Under the pieces are notes generated by a model, which did no database searches, was not told the DNA's origin, and was given only the letters and a program-made list of their open reading frames with translations. A stretch of DNA of 64,000 nucleotides, taken from the NCBI GenBank assembly GCA_964526695.1, contig CAZGJA010000051.1, forward strand, positions 62,001 through 126,000. The letters run 5' to 3'. Origin of the DNA: JABWBH01 sp964526695 (lineage in GTDB: Bacteria > Planctomycetota > Phycisphaerae > UBA1845). The translations under genes and the position numbers were made by a program. This document shows, one piece after another, positions 8,371 to 18,633 of this stretch (within the stretch, counting starts at the first letter, position 1; each line of letters starts with the position of its first letter).

Positions 8371-8478
8371 TTGCACGTCTCAGCGCGCAATGGCGTCGGT
8401 GAGTGCCTCAAGCCCGCTTTCCAACGCGCGGGTTTGCTGCGATAAACACCGAGGGGCTCTTGGCCCGATGTTTAGCGC

Positions 8479-10380
8479 ATGAAACCACCGCCGTCATCAA
8501 AACTGCGCCATCGCGCGTTTCGCAAATCGCTGCGCGAGCGCGCGGCCCGCGCTGCGCATCCCGAGTCGGGCGGCGTTCCCCTCACGGACGCGCGCAAGCA
8601 GGCGCGGCGTCAACACCTGGCGCAGTATCGACAGTGGCTCTGGCCTCATCGCTGGACCATCACGGTCGTCTTCCTCCTCGCGCTGACCTCGGCGGCGCTG
8701 GGCATGGTCCTGCCGATGGTCACCAAGGTGCTGATCGACAAGGTGCTGCTCGCCGTGGAGATCGATCGCGCTACGAAGTTGGCACGGCTGACGTGGGTGG
8801 GCGTGGCCACGGGCGCGCTGCTGCTGGTCTCGCAGGCGCTGGATTCAATGCGGTCGGTGCGCATGGCCGTGCTGAACTCGAAGGTGATCTTCAAGCTGCG
8901 CGAGCGGTTGTTCGACCGGCTGCTGCGGCTGCCGCTGTCGGACCTGTCGGACATGAAATCCGGCGGGATCGTCGCGCGCCTCAGCGGCGACGTGGACAGC
9001 GTGACGGGCATGGTGCAGCTCGCACTCATTACGCCGGGCGTGGCCGTCATCCGCGTGATCCTCACCATCGGCGTGCTGGTGTTCCTGAGCTGGAAGATGG
9101 CGCTGGCGTCGATGCTGCTCATCCCGCCGGTGGTGTTCATCAACATGGTGTGGGTGCACAAGGTGCGGCCTGTGTTCCGGTCGATCCGCGATGACCGTGC
9201 GGAGGTGGACGGGCGCATCACCGAGACGTTCGGCGGCATCCGCGTCGTGCGCTCGTTCGGTCGTGAGCACCACGAGGAGCACGATCACGCCGTCGGTCAT
9301 CACACGATCATCCGCAAGCGGCTGTATGCAAACCTGCTGCAGCTTGTCGTCACGGCGGGCTGGGGGCTGCTGATTCCCGCGACGACGCTGCTGATCGTCT
9401 GCTTCGGCGGCTACCTGGTGATCCAGGGTCAAGCGAGCGTGGGCGACATCTTCGCGTTTCAGATGTACGCGTTCATGCTGCTGACGCCGGTGTCGCAGAT
9501 CGTCAACTCGTGGAACGAGACGCAAAGCGCGCTGGCAGCGATGGAGCGGGTGTTCGAGATTCTCGACATGCCGGCGGAGAAGCCGGATCCGCCGGACGCG
9601 GTGGAAGCGCCGGGCGACGTCGCGGAGATTCGCTTCGATCACGTGGGGTTCGCGTATCGGCAGGGTCTGGCCGTGTTGCACGACTTCGATCTGACCGTGC
9701 CGGGCGGATCGGTGGTGGCGCTCGTCGGTCCCAGCGGGGCGGGCAAGACGACGGTGACGGACCTGGTGGCGCGCTTTCACGATCCGACCGGCGGCGCGAT
9801 TCTGCTCAACGGGATCGACATCCGGCACATGCGGCTGCGCAGCTATCGGGGGCTGATCGGCGTCGTGCAGCAGGAGGTGTTCCTGTTCGACGGCACGGTG
9901 CGCGACAACATCACTTACGGTCGGCGCGGGGCGCTGACGGACGCGATCGAGGACGCCGCGCGGCGCGCCAACGCGCATGACTTCATCCTCTCGCTGCCGG
10001 AAGGCTACGACACGCTGATCGGCGAGCGCGGCGTGAAGCTCTCCGGCGGGCAGCGGCAGCGCGTCAGCATCGCGCGGGCCATTCTCGCCGACCCGCGCAT
10101 CCTCATCCTCGACGAGGCCACCAGCAACCTCGACACGGAGAGCGAGCAGCTTATTCAGGCGTCGCTGGCGGAGCTTCTCACCGGGCGCACGGTGTTCGTC
10201 ATCGCGCACCGGCTCAGCACCGTCACGCACGCGGACCTGATCGTGGTGTTGCATGAGGGAAGGATCGTCGAGTTGGGCGCGCACGAGGAGCTGCTGCGCC
10301 GCGGCGGCATGTACACGGACATGGTCGAGCGCCAGCGGCGATTTGCGGGGGACGCCATCTCCACGGTTGGCTGGTCGTGA
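8479..10380 (+). CDS. ABC transporter, fused permease and ATPase (MsbA-like exporter)
   Basis: A 633-residue half-transporter. About 45 basic residues precede a six-helix membrane domain (roughly residues 55-340, first helix TITVVFLLALTSAALGMVLP). The nucleotide-binding domain has Walker A GPSGAGKTT (near 416), Q-loop VVQQEVFLFDG, signature LSGGQRQRVSIARA (near 521), Walker B ILILDEATSNLD (near 542) and switch IAHRLSTV (near 575). This architecture is typical of homodimeric lipid or drug exporters such as MsbA. The substrate cannot be read from sequence, and no lipid A or LPS genes are adjacent. The start lacks a strong ribosome-binding site. Confidence 0.9.
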   Translation: MKPPPSSKLRHRAFRKSLRERAARAAHPESGGVPLTDARKQARRQHLAQYRQWLWPHRWTITVVFLLALTSAALGMVLPMVTKVLIDKVLLAVEIDRATKLARLTWVGVATGALLLVSQALDSMRSVRMAVLNSKVIFKLRERLFDRLLRLPLSDLSDMKSGGIVARLSGDVDSVTGMVQLALITPGVAVIRVILTIGVLVFLSWKMALASMLLIPPVVFINMVWVHKVRPVFRSIRDDRAEVDGRITETFGGIRVVRSFGREHHEEHDHAVGHHTIIRKRLYANLLQLVVTAGWGLLIPATTLLIVCFGGYLVIQGQASVGDIFAFQMYAFMLLTPVSQIVNSWNETQSALAAMERVFEILDMPAEKPDPPDAVEAPGDVAEIRFDHVGFAYRQGLAVLHDFDLTVPGGSVVALVGPSGAGKTTVTDLVARFHDPTGGAILLNGIDIRHMRLRSYRGLIGVVQQEVFLFDGTVRDNITYGRRGALTDAIEDAARRANAHDFILSLPEGYDTLIGERGVKLSGGQRQRVSIARAILADPRILILDEATSNLDTESEQLIQASLAELLTGRTVFVIAHRLSTVTHADLIVVLHEGRIVELGAHEELLRRGGMYTDMVERQRRFAGDAISTVGWS

Positions 10381-10559
10381 CGCGGCGAAGCGTCCGAGAA
10401 GGGCGCTGCGCTTATTGAGACCGCGCAGGTTCGGCCAGGCGGGATAATCGAAGTCACGGCCGGTCGGCAGGCGCGGTGAATTCGCGCCTGCGGTCGCTTC
10501 CGCCGCGAATCGTAAACTCTCCCCGGGCGCGTAGTCCGTGCCCCGCCGGGAGGATTGCC

Positions 10560-10931
10560 GTGAAGACCAGCGACATTGTGCCCATCAGCCGCCGCGCCCT
10601 GGAGCGGCTGTTCAAACTGCGCGGGATTGGCGAGGAAGGTCATGACGGGGAGCGCCGTCGCGCGCCGCGCTGGCCTTTCCCCGGAACCGTCGAGCTGTGG
10701 ATTCCGCAGGAGGATGGATCCGAGGAATACCGGCTGGCGTCGTGCGAGAACATCAGCGAGGGCGGCGCGGGCATGAGGTGCGACGACGCCTACGACTCCG
10801 GCACGGAGCTGGCGATCGCGGTGCATCAGCCGGAGCTGAGCCTGCACGGGCGGGCAAGAGTGTGCCACTGCACGCCGCTTCAGAACGAGTACTACGTGGG
10901 CTTGGAATTCATCTTCGAGAGAGCTTCATGA
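10560..10931 (+). CDS. PilZ-domain protein (putative c-di-GMP binding)
   Basis: A 123-residue protein. It has ERRRAPRWPFPGTVEL, matching the RxxxR half of the PilZ c-di-GMP motif, and later CENISEGGAGMRC, matching the (D/N)xSxxG half, followed by the usual GLEF strand near the C-terminus (YYVGLEFIFE). The start was taken as the GTG at 10560 because GGGAGGATT sits just upstream; the open frame extends further but without a better start. The last four bases overlap a possible small gene (ATGA). The regulatory target is unknown. Confidence 0.8.
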   Translation: MKTSDIVPISRRALERLFKLRGIGEEGHDGERRRAPRWPFPGTVELWIPQEDGSEEYRLASCENISEGGAGMRCDDAYDSGTELAIAVHQPELSLHGRARVCHCTPLQNEYYVGLEFIFERAS

Positions 10932-11227
10932 CGTTGCCCTTGCCGAAATCGCCCTGCGGCGCCGTGGGACGCAAGACGCCTCCTTGCCCTTGCGGTGCGG
11001 GGCCGCGCTTCAAGCCCGCGGCCCGGTTGCGCCGAGTGCAGGAGGAGCGGCTGCGGGATTCGCACGATGCCGCGCGGTGCACGGACGCGCGCCCGGATCG
11101 GCGCGTCGGCAGCCGCGAAGGGCGGACGTTGCGTCGTCGCGTTCCCAGCGGCGCCGCTCGACCTTCGGTGTCCGCGCTCACCCGCGGCGCCGCACGCAGC
11201 GTGAAGCACAAACCCAACGGCGCGTAG
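10928..11227 (+). CDS. Possible small protein with a SEC-C-like N-terminal motif
   Basis: A 99-residue frame starting with an ATGA overlap with the PilZ gene. Its N-terminal part reads PPCPCGAGPRFK, reminiscent of the SEC-C zinc motif (CPCGSGKKFKxCC) but lacking the second Cys pair. The remainder is Arg/Ala-rich and of low complexity, so translation may be fortuitous. It ends in the hairpin repeat at 11227. Confidence 0.25.
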   Translation: MTLPLPKSPCGAVGRKTPPCPCGAGPRFKPAARLRRVQEERLRDSHDAARCTDARPDRRVGSREGRTLRRRVPSGAARPSVSALTRGAARSVKHKPNGA

Positions 11228-11335
11228 CGCGGGCGATGCCCATGTGGCTGCGCGTAGGGCGGGCTATGCCCACCTTGGTGCGCACGACGAACACGAGGCG
11301 GGCATGGCCCGCCCTACGGCTTGCCTCCACGCCTA
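11227..11335. repeat. Inverted GTAGGGCGGGC/GCCCGCCCTAC repeat
   Basis: GTAGCGCGGGCGATGCCCA, GTAGGGCGGGCTATGCCCAC and GCGGGCATGGCCCGCCCTAC occur within 100 bases, forming alternative hairpins. It lies at the 3' end of the xylulokinase gene and may end its transcript. Confidence 0.6.
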
Positions 11336-12853
11336 CTTCCGCGCCGCATCGGCTGCGGCGAAGTCCTCCTTCAGGCTGGGGTACAGCATTCGGAAGCGCT
11401 CGTGGCCGTGGGCGTAAACGTCAGCGTTGGCGCGGTTCGGCTCGGTTACGCCCGCGGTTCGAACGCGTTTGCGGCAGGCGTCGGTCACGCTCGGGAATGC
11501 CCCGCAACCCGCACCGGCCAGCAGCGCAGCGCCCAGCGCCGGGCCTTCATCCACGGCGAGGCCGACAAGGGGTTTCTGGAATACATCCGCGATGATCTGC
11601 CGCCAGACGGCGCTCCGCGCGCCGCCGCCGGTGATCCGGATCTCTTCGATCGGAACGTGCAGGTTTCGCAGGATGGACAGGGAGTCGTTGAGTCCGTACG
11701 CCACGCCCTCCATGATGGCGCGGGCCATGTGGGCTTTCCCGCTGCGCAGCGTCAATCCGACGAACGCGCCGCGCGCCAGCGGGTCAGCGTGCGGCGTGCG
11801 TTCTCCGGTGAGGTAGGGGAGGAAGAGCAAGCCCTCCGCGCCGGCGGGAACCTTCGCCGCGCTCTCGGCAATCAGGTCGTAAGCGTCCGCGCCGCGCTCC
11901 TGAGCGACCGCCCTTTCCTCCCCGCACAGGGCGTCGCGCCACCAGCGCAGGCTGCCTCCGGCGCTGAGCATCACGCCCATCAGGTGCCATTTGTTTGGCA
12001 CCGCATGGCAAAACGTGTGCGTGCGCAAGAGCGGGTCGGTCGCCGGTGACTCGGCATGGGCGAACACCACACCGCTCGTGCCGAGGCTGACCGAGACGAT
12101 GCCGCTCTGTACGACGCCGGCGCCCACGGCGCCCGCGGCCTGGTCGCCCGCGCCCGCGACGACCATCGTGCCGGCTTTCAAGCCCGTTTCTTCCGCGGCG
12201 CGCCGCGAGATCACCCCGGTCGGCGAAGCGGACTCATGCACCGCGGGCAGCAAGGTCTTATCCAGCCCGAGCGCGTCGAGCACGGGGTCTGACCACGCGC
12301 GGCGGGGCACGTTCAGAAGCGACATGCCGGACGCATCGGAGACGTCGGTGGCGAACTCGCCCGTCAGCTTGAAGCGGACGTAGTCCTTGGGCAGGAGGAT
12401 GCGGCGGGCGCGATCGAAGATCGCCCGCTCGTGGTCTCGCACCCAGATGATCTTGCCGGCCGTGAACCCGGTGAGGACCGGGTTGCAGGTCTCACTCACG
12501 AGCGCGTCGCGTCCGACGTTTCGCGTGATCCACTCGCACTGGTCGGCGGTCCGCTGGTCATTCCAGAGGATCGCGGGGCGCAGGACTTCGCCGCCCGCGT
12601 CCAGAAGCACCAGGCCGTGCATTTGCCCGGAAAGCCCGATGGCCCGGATGCTCTCGGCCGACACGGTCTGGAGGACTTTGCGAATGGTCAGGACGGTCGC
12701 CTTCCACCAGTCGGCGGGATCCTGCTGCGACCAGAGCGGGTGCGGCGTGGAGAGGTCGTAGGTCTCGACGGCGGAGGCCACGACGCGCCCGTCGGGGTCG
12801 ATCACCAGCGTGCGCGTGCTGGTCGTGCCAATGTCGATGCCCATCAGGTACAT
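11333..12853 (-). CDS. xylB: Xylulokinase
   Basis: A 506-residue FGGY-family carbohydrate kinase. N-terminal phosphate-binding motif GIDIGTTSTRTLV, substrate region GLSGQMHGLV (near residue 75-85), WNDQRT, a second ATP-binding segment SVSLGTSGVV, and the family signature near GVAYGLNDSLSIL. GQMHG and LWNDQR are typical of xylulokinases rather than glycerol kinases, supporting phosphorylation of D-xylulose to xylulose 5-phosphate. The ATG at 12853 follows GGAGGGAAT; the frame is open further upstream without support. There is no xylose isomerase or transporter next to it, so it appears monocistronic. Confidence 0.88.
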   Translation of the reverse strand: MYLMGIDIGTTSTRTLVIDPDGRVVASAVETYDLSTPHPLWSQQDPADWWKATVLTIRKVLQTVSAESIRAIGLSGQMHGLVLLDAGGEVLRPAILWNDQRTADQCEWITRNVGRDALVSETCNPVLTGFTAGKIIWVRDHERAIFDRARRILLPKDYVRFKLTGEFATDVSDASGMSLLNVPRRAWSDPVLDALGLDKTLLPAVHESASPTGVISRRAAEETGLKAGTMVVAGAGDQAAGAVGAGVVQSGIVSVSLGTSGVVFAHAESPATDPLLRTHTFCHAVPNKWHLMGVMLSAGGSLRWWRDALCGEERAVAQERGADAYDLIAESAAKVPAGAEGLLFLPYLTGERTPHADPLARGAFVGLTLRSGKAHMARAIMEGVAYGLNDSLSILRNLHVPIEEIRITGGGARSAVWRQIIADVFQKPLVGLAVDEGPALGAALLAGAGCGAFPSVTDACRKRVRTAGVTEPNRANADVYAHGHERFRMLYPSLKEDFAAADAARK

Positions 12854-13000
12854 GCGGGATTCCCTCCGGCGCTGCGAGAAACGCGGTCGAGCGGGCCAAG
12901 CGACGCATTGTCGCGCATCACGGAGCCGCACTCAATCCTGCATCAGGTCACGGTGGCAGGGCGAGCAGGGCGACCGCATTCTACGACTCGCCGGGAGGGT

Positions 13001-13100
13001 GAGCGGCACGGGTCCGCAGCAGTGGACCCGTGGGACGCACGGACGTGTGTCGGTGGCGTACTTGCCACGGCCTGGCGAGTACGCCAGACCGTGCCACCCG
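13001..13100. repeat. Hairpin repeat, family A, copy 3
   Basis: GGCACGGGTCCGCAGCAGTGG with ACCCGTG, then CCACGGCCTGGCGAGTACGC with CAGACCGTGCCACC. It has the same composition and order as copy 1 at 124-220. Confidence 0.7.
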
Positions 13101-13266
13101 CTTAGGGTCGTCGGGGATGGCAATGCCACCCCCTTGCGGTCGTCTGGGTGGGCAACGCGTCATAACGTGAAAATTGCATGGTTCGTTTGTAGCTGCAAAC
13201 ACGCTTCAGTGAGCGCGCGGGTCACAAAACCGCTACGGCAGAGCCGCTGGTGTGCGTTATTTCCGT

Positions 13267-13294
13267 TTGACAGCGTAGTGCGGGTGCTTATACT
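13267..13294 (+). promoter_or_regulatory. Strong sigma-70 type promoter of the tRNA-Thr-tuf operon
   Basis: TTGACA (13267-13272), a 16-base spacer and TATACT (13289-13294): a 6/6 -35 and a 5/6 -10. It lies 141 bases upstream of tRNA-Thr in an otherwise gene-free region, the expected place for a strong promoter of this cluster. The transcript leader before the tRNA would be about 135 bases. Confidence 0.75.
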
Positions 13295-13435
13295 CGCCCG
13301 GCTCTAGGGTTGGTGACCGCGCGGAACGGGCGTGTGGAGCGGGCTTGATGGACCTCCGCGGCCTCGGGGATGGCCTCGAGGGGCGCGTGAGTTTTGGATG
13401 TTCTCCTCGCGCAGGGCGAATGGCGGCGCGAGGGC

Positions 13436-13508
13436 GCTGCTGTAGCTCAGCCGGTAGAGTGCGTCCTTGGTAAGGACGAGGTCATGGGTTCGATTCCCAT
13501 CAGCAGCT
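13436..13508 (+). tRNA. tRNA-Thr (GGT anticodon)
   Basis: Acceptor stem GCTGCTG/CAGCAGC, D-arm TAGCTCAGCCGGTAGAG, anticodon stem-loop CGTCC-TTGGTAA-GGACG with anticodon GGT, T-arm ATGGG-TTCGATT-CCCAT, discriminator T. No encoded CCA. tRNA-Thr directly before tuf is a classic bacterial arrangement. Confidence 0.95.
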
Positions 13509-13717
13509 TCAGCCGGCGCGGCGAAGCGAGGGATCCTGGACGTTTGGCGCGGGACCAGGCGCCGCGGTAGTGCGTGCAGCGCGGTCGGGTTTCGGCGGCG
13601 GGAGTCGTGGAATCCGAGATCGCGCGGAGGCCGAGGGGCGGGGCCGAATCGAGCCTAGCCCGCGGCGAATCGATGCACCCGATGTGAACTCATAAAGAGT
13701 GGAGGAATAGACCCAGT

Positions 13718-14923
<1,206 letters not shown>

Positions 14924-15007
14924 TTGACGCGGAAGACGTTGCCGGCGTTCGGTGGGCTTAAGCGATCGCGGATCGCATGTTGCGGGTGAAGCGGCGGAGC
15001 GGAGTTC

Positions 15008-15181
15008 ATGGCAAAGAAGAAGGGTCAGAAGCGGGAGTGGGTCTGGCTGCAGTGCAGCGAGACCGGCGACTTGAACTACCGCACGACGGTGAACGTCATG
15101 GGCGGCACGCCGAAGATCACGCTCAAGAAATACTCGCCGCGCCTGCGGAAGCACACGTTGCACAAGATCAAGAGGAAGTAG
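15008..15181 (+). CDS. rpmG: Ribosomal protein L33
   Basis: 57 residues, the usual L33 size. The core pattern W-LQCSETGDLNYRTTVN and LKKYSPRLRKHTLHKIKRK aligns with L33, but only one of the four zinc-binding cysteines remains (the YCPRC pair is now YSPRL). This makes it a zinc-independent (C-minus) form. It sits in its conserved place between tuf and tRNA-Trp/secE. The gene is shorter than many ORF cut-offs. Confidence 0.9.
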   Translation: MAKKKGQKREWVWLQCSETGDLNYRTTVNVMGGTPKITLKKYSPRLRKHTLHKIKRK

Positions 15182-15309
15182 CTTCTAGAAACTAGAAACT
15201 GGAAACTAGAGAAACCGGAGAGGGCTGCTTTGAGCACGGCAGGCCGAGCTCCAGCACGACTTGTGAGTGAATTGCGATTGCTTCTAGTTTCTAGTCTCTA
15301 GTTTCTAGC
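15182..15309. repeat. Inverted CTAGAAACTAG repeats before tRNA-Trp
   Basis: The left arm, CTTCTAGAAACTAGAAACTG (15182-15201, continuing GAAACTAGAG), and the right arm (15280-15309, CTTCTAGTTTCTAGTCTCTA) are complementary across a spacer of about 65 bases. The arms begin right after the rpmG stop codon and end 1-2 bases before tRNA-Trp. They are strikingly AT-rich against the GC-rich background. Confidence 0.75.
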
Positions 15310-15310
15310 T

Positions 15311-15383
15311 AGGAGCATAGCTCAATTGGTAGAGCACCGGTTTCCAAAACCGGCGGTTGGGGGTTCGAGTCCCTCTGCTCCTG
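15311..15383 (+). tRNA. tRNA-Trp (CCA anticodon)
   Basis: Acceptor stem AGGAGCA/TGCTCCT, D-arm TAGCTCAATTGGTAGAG, anticodon stem-loop CCGGT-TTCCAAA-ACCGG with anticodon CCA, T-arm TTCGAGT flanked by GGGGG/CCCTC, discriminator G. tRNA-Trp just upstream of secE-nusG is a conserved arrangement. Confidence 0.95.
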
Positions 15384-15486
15384 ATCGACAGCGTCCGACG
15401 AAAGCGGCGGAAAAACGAGAGCATCGCATCGTGCGGGGACCGGGGTCGGACGTGATCGGGGTCCCGGGCGTGCGTGGAAAGCATAC

Positions 15487-16041
15487 ATGGCGAACGCAAC
15501 AACAACCTCCGAGCCGGGCGCAGCGCTGCGGGCGCGCGACCGTGTGAACGGGGCACACCCACCCGGTCCCGGCGGCGGTCGGCCGGTTGCCGGCGGCGGC
15601 AGTTTCTTTGAGCGATATAAGCCGGATCAAGGCACGAAGGTCCGCGGATATACGATGGGGGCCGGGGCGCTTTTGGCCTTCGGCGCGGGTAAGTTCCTCT
15701 ACGATCAGCTCAAGTCCCGGCAGGATCCGTCCCGGCCGTGGACGCTGTTTCTTGTGTACGGGCTGACGGTCGCGGTAGCGGCCGCCGTGGCGATTGCCGC
15801 GTTCTACATGGCGTATCGCAAGCGGGACAGCGGAGACTTCCTGATCGCCACCGAAGGCGAGATGCGGAAGGTGAACTGGTCGAGCCGGCGTGAAGTGATG
15901 GGCTCGACAAAGGTGGTGATCGCTTTCGCGTTGATCTTCGCGCTGATGATGGGCTTTGTGGATCTGGTGTTCTTCAAGGCGTTCATGTGGATGGGCGTCC
16001 TTGAACAGGGCGTCAGCGGATTGGGAGACCCCGGCGGATGA
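15487..16041 (+). CDS. secE: Protein translocase subunit SecE, extended form
   Basis: 184 residues, much longer than the about 65 of minimal bacterial SecE. A Gly/Pro-rich N-terminus is followed by hydrophobic segments at about 57-70 and 85-108, the conserved cytoplasmic amphipathic motif GEMRKVNWSSRREVMGSTKVV, and a final membrane helix (VVIAFALIFALMMGFVDLVF). The last segment matches canonical SecE; the extra helices resemble three-helix SecE proteins. The stop overlaps the nusG start (ATGA), implying translational coupling. SecE forms the SecYEG export channel. Confidence 0.9.
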   Translation: MANATTTSEPGAALRARDRVNGAHPPGPGGGRPVAGGGSFFERYKPDQGTKVRGYTMGAGALLAFGAGKFLYDQLKSRQDPSRPWTLFLVYGLTVAVAAAVAIAAFYMAYRKRDSGDFLIATEGEMRKVNWSSRREVMGSTKVVIAFALIFALMMGFVDLVFFKAFMWMGVLEQGVSGLGDPGG

Positions 16042-16637
16042 GCGAGCAGCTTTCCAGGGAGCCGACGAGGCCGGGGATGCGCTGGTATGTGCTCCGGGTC
16101 GCGTCCAACAAGGAGGACCAGGTCTGCGAGGCATTGACGCGCAAGGTCAAGATCGAAGGTCTGGAGGAGCGCATCGGACGCATCTTGGTGCCCACGCTGA
16201 AGGAAAAGCGGTTCAAGGGCGGGGCGCTGAAGTATTTCGAGCGCAAGCTCTATCCGGGCTATGTGTTCGTGGAAATGATCTGTGAGTCGGACGGCGCGAT
16301 CAACGAGAACGTCTGGTTCATGGTGAAGGAGACGACGGGCGTCGGCGACTTCATCGGCTCGAACAACAAGCCGACGGCCATGCCCGATCACGAGGTCGGA
16401 GCGATGCTGGCGGCGTGCGAGAAGCCGGACGAGTCGTCGCTCTCGGCCGTGGCGTTCCAGAAGGGCGACCACGTCAAGATCACGGAAGGCCCGTTCGAGG
16501 GTTACGAGGGCGAGGTCGATTCCGTGGACGAGCGTCGCGGGAACGTGACGGTGATGGTGACGGTGTTCGGGCGCGCGACGCAGTTGGACGTGGAATACTG
16601 GCAGTTGGAGCGCGTGGTGCAAGAGGCGGCACAGTAG
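16038..16637 (+). CDS. nusG: Transcription termination/antitermination factor NusG
   Basis: 199 residues. The N-terminal NGN domain contains MRWYVLRVASNKEDQVCEALTRK (given in part) and the loop KLYPGYVFVEM. The C-terminal KOW domain reads FQKGDHVKITEGPFEGYEGEV. NusG couples RNA polymerase to Rho or the ribosome. It overlaps secE by four bases. Confidence 0.95.
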   Translation: MSEQLSREPTRPGMRWYVLRVASNKEDQVCEALTRKVKIEGLEERIGRILVPTLKEKRFKGGALKYFERKLYPGYVFVEMICESDGAINENVWFMVKETTGVGDFIGSNNKPTAMPDHEVGAMLAACEKPDESSLSAVAFQKGDHVKITEGPFEGYEGEVDSVDERRGNVTVMVTVFGRATQLDVEYWQLERVVQEAAQ

Positions 16638-16694
16638 TGCGGCGGTGGATCGAATTCGCCCGGGTGGGGGCGAAGGGACAGGCGGGAAGCAACA

Positions 16695-17126
<432 letters not shown>

Positions 17127-17144
17127 CGAGTCGCGGCGATCGAG

Positions 17145-17225
17145 GCACAGGTTGGGAAACCTGTGCTACATTCACCGGTTGAAAACCGGTGCCACACGGG
17201 AAGTGCCACACGGGAAGTGCCGCAA
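17145..17225 (+). repeat. Two hairpins and a short direct repeat between rplK and rplA
   Basis: GCACAGGTT-GGGA-AACCTGTGC (17145-17166) is a perfect 9-bp stem. CACCGGTT-GAA-AACCGGTG (17173-17191) is a perfect 8-bp stem. GTGCCACACGGGAA then repeats twice in tandem. Such paired hairpins look like a dispersed repeat, but inside this operon they will be transcribed and could affect rplA translation or mRNA stability. Confidence 0.7.
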
Positions 17226-17307
17226 GGCGTGGCTTGCCAAGCCGAATGAGGCGCGAACGATCGGCGGATGACGCGCAGGTGGAAGAGCGAGGGAAAGCGG
17301 AACAAAC

Positions 17308-18042
17308 ATGCCGACTTTGAGCGTTGCATACAAAAAGCGATTGGAAATCCGCGGGTCGGAACGTCCCGAGGTGATGGAACTGGACGCGGGCATCTCGAAG
17401 GTCAAGGAGATGGCTGCGGTGAAGTCCGACCGCTCGTACAAGAACGGGCGGAAGCGCAAGGGGCTGGATCAGACGGTTCAGCTCACGATGCACCTGGGCA
17501 TCGACGCCAAGCAGGCGGACCAGGCGATGCGCGGCGCGATCAGCCTGCCGAAGGGCATTGGCAAGTCCCGCCGGGTCATCGCCTTCTGCGAAGGCGATCT
17601 GGCGACGGCGGCGAAGGCGGCCGGCGCGATCGAGGCCGGCGCGGACGAGTTGATCGACAAGATCCAGAAAGAAAACTGGTTCGAGTTCGACGTGGCGGTG
17701 GCGCATCCCTCGCTGATGGGCAAGGTCGGCAAGCTGGGGCGCGTCTTGGGTCCGCACGGCTTGATGCCGACGCCCAAGGCGGGCACGGTGACGCCGGACG
17801 TGGTGACCGCGGTGAAGGAGTTTGCCGCGGGGCGCATCGAGTTTCGCAACGACGCGGGCGGCAACGTGCACGTGCCGGTGGGCAAGGCCAGCTTCGCCGT
17901 CGGGGACATCAAAGCGAACGTCGAGGCCGTGATCGCGCACATGGCCCGCTCCAAGCCGGCGAGCGCGAAGGGACAGTTTTTCAAGAAGGTGTGCCTTGCG
18001 GCGATGAACACGCCCGCAGTGATCCTGAACGTCGGTCAGTAG
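17308..18042 (+). CDS. rplA: Ribosomal protein L1
   Basis: 244 residues, slightly longer than the usual 230. It contains the conserved VLGPHGLMPTPKAGTVTPD segment and the C-terminal KKVCLAAMNTP(A)V. L1 forms the ribosomal L1 stalk and in many bacteria represses its own mRNA; the hairpins just upstream would be the place to look for an operator. The ribosome-binding site is weak. Confidence 0.96.
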   Translation: MPTLSVAYKKRLEIRGSERPEVMELDAGISKVKEMAAVKSDRSYKNGRKRKGLDQTVQLTMHLGIDAKQADQAMRGAISLPKGIGKSRRVIAFCEGDLATAAKAAGAIEAGADELIDKIQKENWFEFDVAVAHPSLMGKVGKLGRVLGPHGLMPTPKAGTVTPDVVTAVKEFAAGRIEFRNDAGGNVHVPVGKASFAVGDIKANVEAVIAHMARSKPASAKGQFFKKVCLAAMNTPAVILNVGQ

Positions 18043-18099
18043 CCGAGGCGCGGATTCGTATCACGCAACAGCAGGCCCCGGCGAACGCAGAGAGCCACA

Positions 18100-18633
18100 A
18101 TGAGCAAAGCGACAAAAGACTGCATCACAAGCGATTACACCCTGTCGTACAGCGGGATGGCGGACGCCTGCCTGGTGGACGTGACCAAGCTGAAGGTGCA
18201 GGACGTGACGCGGCTCCGTCAGGAACTGCGGAAGAAGCAGATTCGGGTTCAGGTGGTGAAGAACAGCCTGGCGCGCCGCGCGTTCGCGGGAACGAAGTTG
18301 CTTCCGCTGGCGGAGGCGCTGTCGGGTCCGTGTGCGCTGGTGACCGGCGGCGACTCGATTATCGACGTCGCCCGGGCGCTGATGGACGCGAAGAAGACGT
18401 ATGCCACGCTGGAATTGAAGCACGCGATTCTCGAGGGCGATCCCGGACTGCTTACGGTTGAAGAGCTTTCGAAGATGCGCGGTCGCCGCGAGATGCTTGG
18501 TGAGCTGGCCATGCTCATCAGTTCGCCGGGTCGCAATCTGGCGGGTTGCCTCAAATCCGCGGGCGGCAAGATCGCGGGCTGCTTGAAGACGCTGGCCGAC
18601 AAGCCGGAGGCCGAGGCTGCGGCTGCGGCGTAG
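18100..18633 (+). CDS. rplJ: Ribosomal protein L10
   Basis: 177 residues. It has the N-terminal rRNA-binding part (VDVTKLKVQDVTRLRQELRK shifted to the QIRVQVVKNSLARRAF motif) and a C-terminal helix for L12 dimers (LISSPGRNLAGCLKSAGGK). It is the base of the L7/L12 stalk. It follows rplA by 57 bases. Confidence 0.95.
   Translation: MSKATKDCITSDYTLSYSGMADACLVDVTKLKVQDVTRLRQELRKKQIRVQVVKNSLARRAFAGTKLLPLAEALSGPCALVTGGDSIIDVARALMDAKKTYATLELKHAILEGDPGLLTVEELSKMRGRREMLGELAMLISSPGRNLAGCLKSAGGKIAGCLKTLADKPEAEAAAAA

Larger units (their letters stand above)
12854..13435. other. Divergent intergenic region, xylulokinase / tRNA-Thr-tuf
   Basis: These 582 bases contain no supported gene. They hold a family A repeat (13001-13100), an AT-richer stretch around 13155-13200 (AACGTGAAAATTGCATGG) and the tRNA-Thr-tuf promoter at 13267-13294. 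Confidence 0.6.
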
